This document shows, piece after piece, positions 33,650-45,352 of a stretch of DNA of 64,000 nt (its first letter is position 1; each line of letters opens with the position of its first letter). A model generated the notes under the pieces. It did not search any database and was not told the origin of the DNA. It saw only the letters and a program-made list of their open reading frames with translations. The DNA is from Gnetum montanum (taxonomy: Eukaryota > Streptophyta > Gnetopsida > Gnetales > Gnetaceae): assembly GCA_015680685.1 (NCBI GenBank), contig MNCI01034986.1:129239-193238 (forward strand). The letters run 5' to 3'. A program made the translations under genes and the position numbers.

Positions 33650-34629
33650 TGATAAGCGGTGAGGTACCCCTACACTCAACAATACGAATACGAGCATTTC
33701 ATGCATGATCCAGTTAAATTCCAAGGGTTAAGTGCTTATGTGACTTTGTGGAACAAGGATGGATTGGTTGATCATTGTATTCCCAAGCTTACCTGTATGT
33801 TACAATTGTATGATTAAGTAAGCTTGAGGCATATGATTTTTATAGCTTTTATGTTTTTATGTCCTGCACTAGTAGGGAAGGAGAGAGGTAACTAAGTGAC
33901 TAATTTAACTTAACTACTCATTAACTAAGTTCTAACTAATCCTAACACCAGCATCCGTTCCCACTTGCCATACACATCCTAAACCAGTGCAACATTATTG
34001 GGTTTACCAAACACTAATTGTTACTGGGTTACCAAGTGTTACATGCATACTTGAAGTGGTCATGCTTGTGTAATTTAACGATTTTCCTAATTGATCAAAA
34101 TGAATTACTATGCTAATAAAAGAAATGTAAAGTGCATAAAATAAAATAAAATAAATGCATAAGAAAATAAAATAAAATAAATGTGTAAGAAAAAAAATCT
34201 CAAGTGCTGCAAGGATAAATGAAAGAGCTCATCTTTATTGCCATACACAAGGTATGCTCACGTACACGATGCTTGAATAAAGATCCATCCACAGTTAGAC
34301 CTCCTGCTACGACACTTGGAACATACTCTAACTTTCAAATAGACTACAAGAGTTTTGCTACTTTACTGCTAAAAGGCTTCCCCTAAGACTTCCCCCTAAA
34401 TTGTGTGCCTAGGCACTGTATTTATAGGCTTGGGAGTAACTACACTAATAATTGGAAAAACTACCACTCTAATAATTAGAGAAACTACCACTCTAATAAT
34501 TAGAAAAAGTGCCACTCTAATAATTAGAGAAACTACCACTCTAATAATTAGAAAAACTACCACTCTAATAATTAGAAAAACTACCACTCTAATAATTAGA
34601 ATAACCTACTAGAGTAACCGCTCTCATCA
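33650..34629 (-). mobile_element. 5' LTR of element A
   Basis: 980 bp, from TGATAAGCGG to CTCTCATCA on the plus strand, with TATTTATA at 34419-34426 and seven 24-bp repeats at 34439-34603. It is flanked by GACAT at 34630 and by the primer-binding site at its inner end, which fixes element orientation as minus. Confidence 0.92.
34439..34603. repeat. 24-bp tandem repeat, seven units (5' LTR of A)
   Basis: Seven near-identical units of ACTACCACTCTAATAATTAG plus (A/G)A-ending spacer. The partner LTR has four, so the number changed after or during insertion. Palindromic CTAATAATTAG sits in each unit. Confidence 0.9.
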
Positions 34630-35022
34630 GACATCTTGCTATTTCTAAAGATGTCTTTGTCTAAGTTCTCCCCAAATATTCCAATGAATCTACTACTTTC
34701 TAGAGATGTCTTCTTTACTTTACCTTTCATGATGAATGCATCATTCCTTGTCCACAACCTTGATCTTCTATATGCTTGAATGATGTCCACTTTGCTTGTA
34801 CAATAACAAGTTCTTGTCTATGTTCTCTGATTGTTCATTTGAAGATGTGGGTGATGTCATCCTTTGAGCTGTAGGATAGTTCATTCCTTGTCCTCTTTAG
34901 CTCATATTGGTTTCCTATGTATGGATTCCTATAAACATAATAATCATACAACCATGTAATAAACTTTGGTCTCCATTATACTAAACATTTTGAACATATC
35001 AAAACACACTAAAAGGTCCACA
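34630..35022 (-). mobile_element. 5' LTR of element C, outer part
   Basis: Starts with the right GACAT copy of element A (34630-34634), then continues the C LTR (CTTGCTATTTCTAAAGATGT) in register with 23571 onward, ending AAAAGGTCCACA at 35022. It contains octamers AGATGTCT at 34649 and 34704, which correspond to AGACGTCT and a decayed AGACAT word in the other LTR. Confidence 0.9.
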
Positions 35023-35582
35023 ATTTTCCTTTGCATTTTAAAAACTAGCTAAATGACCAAAATGATATACAACATTAGTTTAGAAAAGAAATTTTTTTAT
35101 CATCATATTATATTTATAATCATACCTTTATTAATTAGAGATATAAATTTTGATTTTTTTGGTCACATGGTGCTTACTATGAAATGCATTATCTTAAAGA
35201 GAATTTCACTTTAGAGCATTACTTCATAACTATTGGTTATGCTTATGAATATCTAATTCATGTACTATCATAGAGACCACTAATGAAGTGATTTTTTTCT
35301 TATAATTTATTTTATAAACATCATGAATTGGTTTTTAGATAGCAAAGTAATTATTGATCTCTATGTTAAGCAAGATTAGGCTAGTAAGACATTACTTAAA
35401 TAAAATTTAGAGATGTCAAAAAATAGAATGCTTCCTAATTAAATTTGAATGTATGTCAATGAAAATGAGAAATAAATAAATAGACATCCAAGAAATTACA
35501 CATGCATAGGGATAAGAAAATACAATAAAATATAAACATGTTTTAAAAACAAATACAATAGCCCCATGCATACCAAACCTAA
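35023..35582. other. AT-rich flank between element C and remnant K
   Basis: No coding sequence is recognised; an open frame at 35416-35613 on the minus strand overlaps the start of the next LTR and looks fortuitous. Confidence 0.35.
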
Positions 35583-36088
35583 TGATGAGCAGCAGAGAAC
35601 ATCCTACACCCAACCATATAGACCATAAGTGTTCTCACAAAATTAAGTTAAATTTTGTGGACTTGGGCTAGCACAATGTCCTAGACAACTAAGTGTGAGG
35701 TCATTGATCATTATCTTTCCAACTAGAACTTGTGTTGGTTTAAGGGGTATGCTTAAGTGCAATTCTAGTGTAGGATGATTTTGTTATTATTTGAAGTATT
35801 AAAATATTAAAATAGTTCATTAAGAACATAAAAGAGATCTAAAATAGCCTAAGAATTAAGCATTCATTCCCACTTTTTGTATATATCATGAACTTATACT
35901 AACATCATTGGATTACAAAGTGCTTACTATTGGGTATACCAAATATCCATCATTGGGATTATCTAATGTTATTATCTAAAATCATCCTACACATAAATAT
36001 GGTGGGCAAAACAGGGGATTGTGCCAATGTATTAAAATATGCATCGATGGATATCTATCAATGTAACTAATAAATTAATAGTTTATTA
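35583..36088 (-). mobile_element. Shortened LTR of remnant K (TGATGAG family)
   Basis: Begins TGATGAGCAGC and follows the family LTR in order: ACCCAACCATA, CATTCATTCCCACTT, then the paired TACCAAATATCCATCATTGG-type block. It ends near TTTATTA before TACCCTCATGAATGACTAA, a decayed form of the LTR-adjacent polypurine tract, followed by ACTCATCCTTGAGT. About 400 bp of the usual LTR (including the U3 repeats) is missing. The orientation is minus, so this would be the 3' LTR. Confidence 0.72.
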
Positions 36089-36429
36089 TACCCTCATGAA
36101 TGACTAAAAACTCATCCTTGAGTAAACAAAAAGTGGAATTGAGTTACTTAAAAAATCTTAGGAAAGTATGTATTTAATTTATTAACTAATAGGCTAGACA
36201 AGACATGAGTGCTACATTATAGAACTATTCAACTAATTATAATAAGATTTAGTAAAATTGGACACTTAACAAAAATTGATTGGGTACTATGTACAAAGAT
36301 GGACCGAGGTAGATGTGTTATGTGGTGTTATGAGGTGAAGGTTGTTGGGATTCCTTTTGATGCTTCTCTTACTTTGATCCAACTAGTATCATTGGCTGCC
36401 TTGTTGCTACTACTTCAAATAATTTAGAT
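36089..36429 (-). other. LTR-adjacent 3' region of remnant K
   Basis: The first 100 bp match the LTR-proximal 3' region of A, B and J (ACTCATCCTTGAGT and onward). Similarity then stops near 36200 and resumes only near 39800. Confidence 0.45.
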
Positions 36430-39110
36430 GCATCTAGTAACACCTTCATCTACTTCTCCATGCTATGTGGATCATGGATGGTCTAAGTATCATTTCCTAG
36501 AGTGGTTGGTGTAGGCACATTTCATAAGGCAAGATTGGAAACATCTTCTCGAAATTCATAAACTAGGCTATGAATTTTTTACATTCAATGTCAAATGTTT
36601 GCATAGGGTTTTGTACCTCCTAGTGCTCTACTATCCATTTTGCTAGGTTCTCTTTGAATAACCACTAATATTTGAATCTACTCTTAAGAACCTCAAGCTT
36701 CATATTAAATATCTCTAGCTTCTACTTGGTTTTCTTGTGGAGCTTGAACTCTATCTCATCTAGGAGGTAGAAGCTGGTGACTTATTTTTCCTATTCTAAC
36801 CTTGACTGCCTTATAGTTAACATTACCATCTTCACATACTGGAGATTGGATAATTCTATATATCTTTTTATTTATTCAATTTTCAACTCATTCATGCAAA
36901 GTGTGTGTTGAACCCCTCAAAGATGGATTATCATGCATCATCATGTTGTTGGAGCTATTGAAAAATGTCATTTATTTTTGCCTTTATTAATTGTATCTTC
37001 TTTTCATTTACTTGATTGAGATTATGAACCTAGTCCTTATCATGATTTTTCATCTTTTCATATTTTAGGGTCTCATCCTTTTAGGGAGTGACTTCAATTT
37101 CTTTCATTTAGCATATAGCATGCATTTATTCATCAATATATTCTTGTTTTTTGTAGGTAACTATTTTGCATTCTAGTTCATCATGGTAAGTTATTCTTAC
37201 TACTACCTCAAGTATTCCATCAAGTTTTCCTTTTATGTGTTTATCTTCAATAGGCATTAATTTTATTTTTTTAGTAACTTGCTCTCCTTTTGGGTCTCAA
37301 AGAGATTATTATTTATAGTAGTAAGCATGATGTCTAAGAATGATGCATCCTAGACCACACTTTCTTTTGTATTCTTAGCCTCCTTTAATTTCTTCTAAAT
37401 ATTTTGGAAAGCTTCATCCCTTGTCATCTTAGACCATATAATGGAAAAATTAAATAAGTGAGCTTTTAGATTAATAACTTTTACTACCAACCTTTGATTG
37501 AGAATGGTAGCTATCTCTAGCTACACTTTGATAGTAAGAAGCATGCCTCTTCTCTCCAATAGATCTAATTGAGTTGTAGAAATGTCTTCTAGAATATTGA
37601 AGATTTTTGAAATTAGTGTATTGGATTTCACCAATTATTTGAACACTTGCTCATGTTAATTTGCTATCATCACCCTAATCCTGATTCTTTAAGACACTTG
37701 GACATATGCCATGGCAGCAACATCTAGCACAAATACTGCATGAGCCCTTGGAGCTTCATTAAATCTTTAGCAATCATTTGAGTAGTTTTCTCTTAGTCCT
37801 TGTGTGGCATGACCATGACTATTACACCTTCTTCATCCTCAGGAAGCATAGAGAATGCTACTATATTGCTTGAAATTTTAGAAATTTTTTTAAAAGGTAA
37901 GGATACTATGAATTCCCTACATTGGTGTTGGTATGAATAATAGCCTATTCTTGTTGCAAGAAGAATAAATTACTCAAGTCATCCATCTATGAGTTGATTA
38001 TCCTTGCAATTGCATTTATATGACTCATGGTTAGATGGTAGATTGATGGTTCATCACTACTTCTTGATGCTTGTTATTACTATTATTTCCTAAGTTGCCT
38101 TAGGCACTCATCAACAATTGATTTTTCTTGTATAGGTGGTGATGATGATGGTGCTTCCTCTTGAAATTTGGTAGGTGCCTTATCCTTTATCATCTCATGC
38201 CATGATGCAGTAGGAGTCCTACAGAGCATGTCATTAGTGTGATAAGCTATCACTCCTCTTCTACATAATTATCTAATTAAGCATGGAAAGGAAAAATTTT
38301 TCCCACCTCTTTTATTTTCCTTGACTATTTTTTAATTTCTAGGAATATTAATTATGGTAGATTGACTAGGAATTTCTTGCATAGAGTGATGTATGCCGAA
38401 GTGGAGAAAGCTATAATCTTACTTGTTCATATCATAGGATTCAATTCGTAGGCCATAATTTTAAAATCAACTCTTTTTTCCTTAGTGATAACATCATATT
38501 CTTTACAGTCTACTCCATATCATTGCTTTGTCAACTCCTTAAATTCTACATCTACCTAGGTGGACACTTCTACTCATTTTTCCCCAATGTTGAGTAATCC
38601 CAAGGTCTCTACTATGACTTTCACCAAGTAGGAGATTGTGATAGTATTTATTTTTATTGTTTTATCTCATTAGTTGTTGTTCTAGAGGAGATATATTTCT
38701 CTTAAGTATCATTTCTTGCTGGTAGAAATGGTGGTCCATAATGAGGATGCCTATAACTAGGTCTAAACCTTCTTCAATGCAAACATAAGAAATGGTTTAA
38801 AGTTTTGTTCTAAAACAATTGTGGTCTATATTTTCTTGCTATGGAATTTTTCTAAGCATGCCTTAATTAAAGTGACTTCTAGGCTTAGTCTATGTCTAGT
38901 TACTTCATCTTGCCTAGATTGCTGAGTTTCGGTGGTGAAAATCTATTGGAAAAATTCCACTTTTGATTCCTCTTACAATTTTTCAATGGCATGCATTTCT
39001 TTAGAAGCCTACTTAGTTGGCTACTACAATTGTTGTTGCTATCCTTGCTCTCTACTTTGGTGCTTCTTTTGTGCTATGATGATCCAACTAGTTGAGGACC
39101 TCATTTAGAA
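36430..39110 (-). pseudogene. Unrecognised decayed coding region, charged/coiled-coil type
   Basis: I do not recognise this gene. In minus-strand frames it encodes long charged, helix-favouring pieces with stops: LISKIFNILEDISTTQLDLL, MTRDEAFQNI, KKLKEAKNTKESVV, TTINNNLFETQKESKLL, YEKMKNHDKD and NLNQVNEKKIQLIKAKINDI. Upstream are EYDVITKEKRVDFKIMAYEL, APTKFQEEAPSSSPPIQEKS and HAIEKL. The total span would be about 890 codons. It lies inside what is otherwise the 3' region of K, so it may be an extra ORF of that element or a separate insertion. Confidence 0.4.
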
Positions 39111-39661
39111 GCCATTTGCAATCACATGGATGATCATGAAGTAGATTTTATTGTATGGGCCTAAGTGTAAGTATCCTTTAATCATATATTGTTAGCTCCA
39201 ATTTGAAAACTATAGTTCCAAAGCTACTAATTGGTTGAAAATTGTAGGATTCAAAGCCCTAAGGTAGTTAAGTCTTTAATTTTTTTAATTCTTGTTAATT
39301 AATATCATAGTTTATGCCTTATGTCTTAACTACTTGTACTAGTCACTTGTGAGATATTGAACTTTTTTGAAAAATTGATACTTGATGCTCATATGATGTT
39401 GAGCTTAACCTTGAAAGTTAATAGGATTAAAAATAGGTTAAATTGTATGTCCCAAGGGAAATTTATCATTATTGAAAGATTCTAGACATTGGAAATGGTA
39501 AAAATTGCATATTTTTTGAAGGAAAATTATGGGAAAATGGCTAAGTATCATGCATATTTATAGATTTTTTTATTTTACATTAATGAGGATGTATCAATGT
39601 GGCTAATCCAAAAAAATTTCACTTGAAATATAAACCAAATTTAGGAATTTTGAAGTGTTTA

Positions 39662-39690
39662 GGTTTTAGGGTTTAGGGTTTAGGTTTTAG
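39662..39690 (+). repeat. Short telomere-like tract (TTTAGGG)
   Basis: TTTTAGGGTTTAGGG followed by TTTAGG and TTTTAGG, about 28 bp. TTTAGGG is the common plant telomere unit. Such short interstitial tracts are frequent and need not mark a former chromosome end. Confidence 0.6.
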
Positions 39691-39699
39691 GCAAGGAAA

Positions 39700-42400
39700 A
39701 TAATCATGAAGTTCCAATGTAGGTATGTAAGAATATGAAATATTGAATGATTAAAAATAGGTATTAATTTTTTGAAGAAGGTTGATGAGAAGATGACAAA
39801 GTTAAAGGATGGATTTGTCATTGGTATTGTAGTAGAATGAAACTACGCATGTGAAGATGAAGTTCAAGATAGATGTCCAAGAGTTATATATGTGGATCCT
39901 CCTCAAAGCAAGTTCATGTCTTAAATATCCTTGCATAATCATTTTACAAAGTGTTCATGGACATCTTGGAAATTGAATATTTATCTAGTTTATAAGCCAC
40001 ACCCACATAACTATTGCTCTTGGAACCCTATACTATGATAAAAAATACTTGTCAAATGATCCATAATACTTGGTAGTGAGGTATACAATGGAAATTAGAA
40101 GGGACTACAAAAAATAGGATGTGAAATACCTCATCATTTTTCCAAGACATATTTGTGTAAGGATGTAGTTAAAATGATTAGAATACCCTTTATTTTAGAT
40201 TCCAAATCAAGTTCATACCTACATTAGTGACATTAGATGGCATCATAACAAATCGATTACTATGAGTCCACCACAACTATAGGAAATAATATTACTTGAA
40301 AAAAAAATAGGGAAGCAATCAAATTATTTTCAAATTATTTGAAGAAATTTTAACTATGGTTAGAGGAGTGTCTTTAGGCATGGGTAACTTATCTTTTTAG
40401 CCCCATAACTAGTACTTGTCTTAAAAGGATCTTAAAAAATGTTGGTAGGGGTCGTGTTGGTTTTGGAGCAAGGGATATTTCATTTGAATCATGGTGTGAT
40501 CCAATTGTAATCTTTAAAGACAATGTTGAGTGGAATGCCAAGAATACTCATGTATGTTGTTATGTTCAAAAAGTGTGAGATATATTATAATACACATGAT
40601 ACAATTCAATTCCATATAATCATACAAAGAGAAAGGCAAGATAATATTTATGATTTTATACTTCATAGTTTTTATGTATTTTATGATTATAAAGAACAAA
40701 ATGCAATTAAATACACATGCATATTAATCCAACCGGGAGATAGGTGTAATGCTCACACACATGTGTCATAATCCATCAAGGGATAGGTGCAACACTACAT
40801 ACAAAATGCAATAAAAATACCTCCTAGTTACAACCACAATGGTTAATACCATGCCATAGTGTTGTGACCTCCTTGGGTAAGGTTGAATTATTACAAATTA
40901 TGAAAATGAGAATTAAATAAATATTTTTATAATTTTAATATTTTATGATGTTTTTGATATTTTAAAGATTTAAGGCATTAATGATATACATGAGAAAAAA
41001 TCATAAGCTTTATTCACCATGCAAACACTAGATGCTATATTGATTAAGTGATTCGAGAATACATAAGGAAGGTAGCACTCTAATAGAGTGTAGCTACACT
41101 GACGAAAGAAACAAGTCAAAATACACAAAAATGGGAAATGAAATTAACTTACCCAAGGGAAGAAGATCTCTTCACATAAAATAGATGCCACAAGACCAAG
41201 AAATCACTACTTAAAAACTTGATTATGTGTGAGAACTCTCCTTGAGTGTTTATAGTTTTCACATCAAAATAGAGAGGGTTTGTTAGTGCCTAAACATCAA
41301 TAGAGGCTCGGAAATGTAATAATAGCCATCTAGAGTCACATTGTATATAAGGAGGATTAGGCATAACTAGGTAGAGGGTGCATTAGCATCCTTGCATTGA
41401 TGTAGAAGGTGCAGTAGTGCAAGGTAGTTAGTGCACCCCCAATCTATTACAACTAATTACTTTCTTACTGAAATAAGTTGAAACCAAAAGGAACATGCTA
41501 AAATGAACTTGGGACATCCAAATGGATCTAGAATTATTCTAAAGAGCTTGGAATTAAGCATGAAACTTGGAGTGTAATGCAAGAGGTAAGTATGCATCAT
41601 TGAGAACTAATAACTTCAACCAAATGCACTAAACCACAAACATAGGATGTACAAAATACTTACCTAGATCTAGGACTTAACAATAAACATATAAATTACC
41701 ACTGGATTCTTCATGATTTCCCCATGAATAGATAAAGCTAGTCCCATGGCTTTAATATTTAAGATGAAATGAATAAGACTAGACACATAACAAGGTTAAT
41801 GCAGAGGAACATAATTGTACAAATACTTTAACACAAGACTCATTACAAGATTGTCACTTGAGAATAGGGAGAGAGAGAAACTAGGAGATGATGGTTGGAA
41901 AGAAAAGTCCCTTGCTATGACTATGAAATTAAAGGGACCTCATGCATGATGGATGAATTTTGAGGTATTAGTTTTGGTTCATATTCACCATCAATTGTTA
42001 TGCATGTCCCTCACTTAGGATCCTGGAATGTAACTACTTTACCTTGAATTTGCATTTCTAAGGAGGTTCTTAGGTTCTAAATTGAGGAAATTTTCTCCAA
42101 GTGGTACTAAATGACATTGTCCTCATAGGCTCAAGGTGCACCTACCAAGGAATACTTGACTACAATGATGTTAAAAATCATATGAAATCCTTAAGCATTA
42201 AACTACCATTGAAGAACTCATGCATGAAAATAATGGTAAGTACAATCCCCAAGGAAAACATGAAGAAAAAATTTGCAACCTAATGCTAGGTATGTGCATG
42301 ATTTTGAAAATAGAATAAAAGTGGAAAGCACATATCCAATGGTGTCTCTTCCCCACAACTGAGTTATAAGACACCTACTCTAGATAACATTAACTAATAG
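39700..42400 (-). other. Probable continuation of the 3' region of remnant K
   Basis: Pieces resemble the 3' region of A and B in the same order: near 40367-40440 (TAGAGGAGTGTCTTTAGGCA and CCATAACTAGTACTTGT, against 30660-30730), and near 42345-42370 (TCTTCCCCACAACTGAGTTA, against 31408-31428). In between is AT-rich sequence without recognised genes. 40715-40800 holds a direct repeat of AATCCA..GGGATAGGTG.AA. Confidence 0.4.
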
Positions 42401-43626
42401 CATGCATTGAAGAACACTAGCATAATAGCTATAGATGTAAACACAGGAGATAATAAACCAAAAAGACTCTAAGAACTTACAACACTAACATTAAAGCAAA
42501 TAAAGATAATAACACATGCATGTAGAAAATGAAATTGGAAGAGGATAGTCCTCCTCAAATCATTAGGTCCATTGATTCATAACCACACATGTGAAGATCA
42601 ATTGAGTACCTTATGCCATGCAACCACCACCACCCTAAGTGTTAAGCTTGACCTCACTCACTTACAATGCCATACCACCAAGGATGCACAAATGTATCCT
42701 TTCCATAGTGGGCTCCTATCTTTGCCATTGTTGTAAAATCTATTAATGAGCTAGTCATGGGTTTCCAATAACTAGTGAGACATTAGCATTCGACATGAGT
42801 CTAACCCCTTGAATGGTAAATTGTATTCTTCTCTTTACCTAGTTGACTTCATATCGCACACAATAATGGACAAGACATGGAATGAAGGAAATGACTAATG
42901 GATGATGGACAAGAAAGGGATAGAGAATAGAAAATCATTAGATTTCCAGCCGATCATTCAATTAGCTCATAGAGCATGTGAGCACATCCTATGTGTTGTG
43001 AGAGATCAACTGCCTTTCCAAGCATAAGGTCACACCTATGAACACCAGTTCCATCTAGCCTTGGGTATTCCATTGTCTAAACATTGGTGAAATCAAACTA
43101 AGCAACATACCATACATCATCTAGAAGTTACGATTTTGTTTTGGTTTTTCTTGATCCCTACATGCATGCACAACAAACTGCCCAAATTTTTCTTTAATGG
43201 AATCCTCTTTTTGATCACCTTGATTATGCTCACTAATTCTAATTCTAACAAAGATTGGAAACAAATGGTTTTAGAAATTCAATGGAAGTAGCAATTAACG
43301 TTACCAAAGTTTACCAAGGGAGAGACTTATAGGCCTTCATGGTCATGGGTAAGGATGAAGTAGGAGATTTTTGTGGATAGTTATGTTGGAATTAAAGTGA
43401 TCTAGATAATGGGTTGACTGTGAAAAAGGCTTACATGTGTATTAGTTCAATTGCTTACTTTGGCCAAGTTAAGCAATTACATGATTGACCCATGATGGCA
43501 AAAGTACCAATTTATGTGGACTAATAGCTATTATATTACATTACTCTTCTCATCATTCTATTATATATTTATATATATTATTTTTAGAATCTTTTTCTTC
43601 TTTCTTTTTTTCATATTTTTCTTTTT
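42401..43626. other. Unassigned stretch
   Basis: No protein family or repeat edge is recognised. It ends in a TA- and T-rich run (43560-43625). Confidence 0.35.
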
Positions 43627-44130
43627 ATGAGAAGAGAATTTTTGATATTGCATGAGGATTATGGAAACAATTGGAGTGTTAAATCACTATCTGGAGTCTT
43701 TAACATGCATGATAGTAAATTCATCCCTCAACACATGACATGCACATGTTTACAAGATCACATACCTCTTCTGACTAGGATGACCAAGCAAGGCATCATG
43801 TGCCCCTTGGTCCAACCACACCAATTAGATCTATTTAGTGCTCACAAGGATCCTTAATGGAAAATCATTTCCTTCTAGTAACTAAGCACTCTTATAGGAT
43901 TTTGGCGCTTACACCTTAAAGTGTGGACCCATCACCTACCCATGGTTTCAGTAGTATCATCTTCAATAGCTCACAATGTGAGCTCAATCTCCCTACTAAA
44001 TCTAAGCTTGGTTCACTAGTGATGGATAGAATAAAATGGGTGGATGAGTTTTTGGTACATGGACATTCCATTGACCAAGACTCCATGGTGGACCTATTTG
44101 GAACTCCTACATCATCATTGCATCTATAAC
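43627..44130 (+). pseudogene. Unrecognised short open pieces
   Basis: Two adjacent open pieces on the plus strand, 43627-43857 (SVKSLSGVFNMHDSKFIPQH) and 43923-44129 (GSLVMDRIKWVDEFLVHGHS), have protein-like composition but no family that I recognise. The second also has a full-length open shadow on the minus strand, so coding is uncertain. Confidence 0.25.
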
Positions 44131-44139
44131 TCACCCATT

Positions 44140-44415
44140 CATCATTTTATTATTGAATGAGCATTCATAAAGCACATAATTGGTTTTCCCATACACATAA
44201 AAACATTCTATAAAGAGATAAGATTATGAATGATTGATCATTAAGTAAAAAAATATAAACAATACTAACTAAACACACATACTTTATTAGATACACAAGT
44301 AGAATAGTAGAAGAAAACAAAAAAAAAATTAACATGATATGGAGGATTCTTCCCCATGACTAATTCATGTTTATCATCTAATAGATTGCTAAGTATAGGA
44401 CATAAGATTAAGCAT
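44140..44415 (-). mobile_element. Remnant L: fragment of a TGATGAG-family 3' region
   Basis: Resembles 31150-31440 of element A in composition and order, ending in ATTCTTCCCCATGACTAATT, the internal purine motif of the family. It stops where the copia LTR of D begins, suggesting D inserted into or replaced the rest. Confidence 0.45.
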
Positions 44416-45291
44416 TAGGTTGACCTTTTGGTATGTCAAAACCTTGAAAAATGATGAATTTGTTAGTGTATTTGTGAGATCTTGTAGGTCTAAACAAGGT
44501 AAATGTAACATACCAAGAGACCAAGATAAGAGCAAGAATTAACAAACTAAAATACTAAAGTCCAATAAGAAGATACAAGAATTTGGAGGAAATTACAAAG
44601 ATATGAGGCATCCCAAATTCTAGATAAGATGTCTTGGAGACTAAGAAGACACCTCATGCAAGATGTATTACCACAAGTTAAGACGTTTCTATTTAGATAA
44701 GGTGTCTCCCCTACAAGGAGGCAATCATAGTAAGATGTCTCGAGCTTATAGAAGACATCTTGACTAGCCATTTCGAGCCATTTTCCATATTTCAATGGAA
44801 CGATGGAGAAAATAAGACTATAAAAGAAATATATCCTAAAAGGGAAAGGACAAGCAATGTACCATAAATCAAGAAATCATTGCATACATTCTTTAAGGAA
44901 TATTGTACTTCATTTTCTTAATCATTTTTTATTGTGAAATTTAGGGTAAGGAATTAGAAGCTTAGTTCATTTTCTCTCTTGATCATTCTATTTCTTATTG
45001 TAAGCACTAAGGGGTTAGATGTGCTTCTTTAGGAAAGGCATCCTTTGAGCTTGTTATAACCTTGAGGAATTGGGTATGTTTCTAACTGAAAACATCTCTA
45101 GTGGGGCTTAATACTTTGTAAATGTTATGGTACCCTTGAAACCACATTTTTTAGGAACAAATTATAGAGGTGTACAAGGATTTTATCCTTTGAGTTAGAA
45201 CATAATCAAGTTGGAGAATCATGTACATTTTTTGTGCAAGAAATCGGTCTTATTGGCTGGAACATGTTCAATCTCTCTTCTAAGTTCTTGA
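44416..45291 (+). mobile_element. 5' LTR of element D (copia)
   Basis: Starts GGTTGACCTTTTGGTATGTC, the reverse complement of the ends of the C-family LTRs, and ends near CTCTTCTAAGTTCTTGA, matching the C LTR end TTCTAAGTTCAACA. It is followed by ATCCTCAAG and a decayed primer-binding site at about 45300-45312, then gag at 45353. Octamers such as AGATGTCT and AGACATCT recur between 44620 and 44765. The orientation is plus, opposite to C. Confidence 0.75.
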
Positions 45292-45352
45292 TCCTCAAGT
45301 TATATTGAAGCTTGGTACTCCTAGTTTGAGCATAATAACTTAGGAATGGACT

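Larger units (their letters stand above)
28538..34629 (-). mobile_element. Element A: TGATGAG-family retrotransposon with RT and RNase H only
   Basis: A 6.09-kb unit bounded by GACAT duplications. In element order: 5' LTR (34629-33650), primer-binding site, about 55 codons of gag N-terminus, then a direct jump to the region before reverse transcriptase, then reverse transcriptase and RNase H, a 2.1-kb 3' region, polypurine tract and 3' LTR (29426-28538). Most of gag, the protease and the integrase are absent. It is inserted in the 5' LTR of C. Confidence 0.92.
22687..35022 (-). mobile_element. Element C: Sirevirus-like copia retrotransposon, gag only
   Basis: Minus-strand element with, in its own order, 5' LTR (35022 down to 27773, split by element A), primer-binding site, gag, about 2 kb noncoding, polypurine tract and 3' LTR (23961 down to 22687). 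Without element A it is about 6.2 kb. No copia protease, integrase, reverse transcriptase or RNase H is seen, so it depends on others. Gag features (CCHC knuckle, then SWDDSEQSEEE, then a long charged tail) resemble Sirevirus-type gag as I know it. Its LTR family also occurs at 44416, 47189 and 51060. Confidence 0.85.

Noticed and set aside
39662-39690. Former telomere or chromosome-fusion site
   Set aside because: Only three to four imperfect units are present with no subtelomeric context; such tracts are common by chance or repair.
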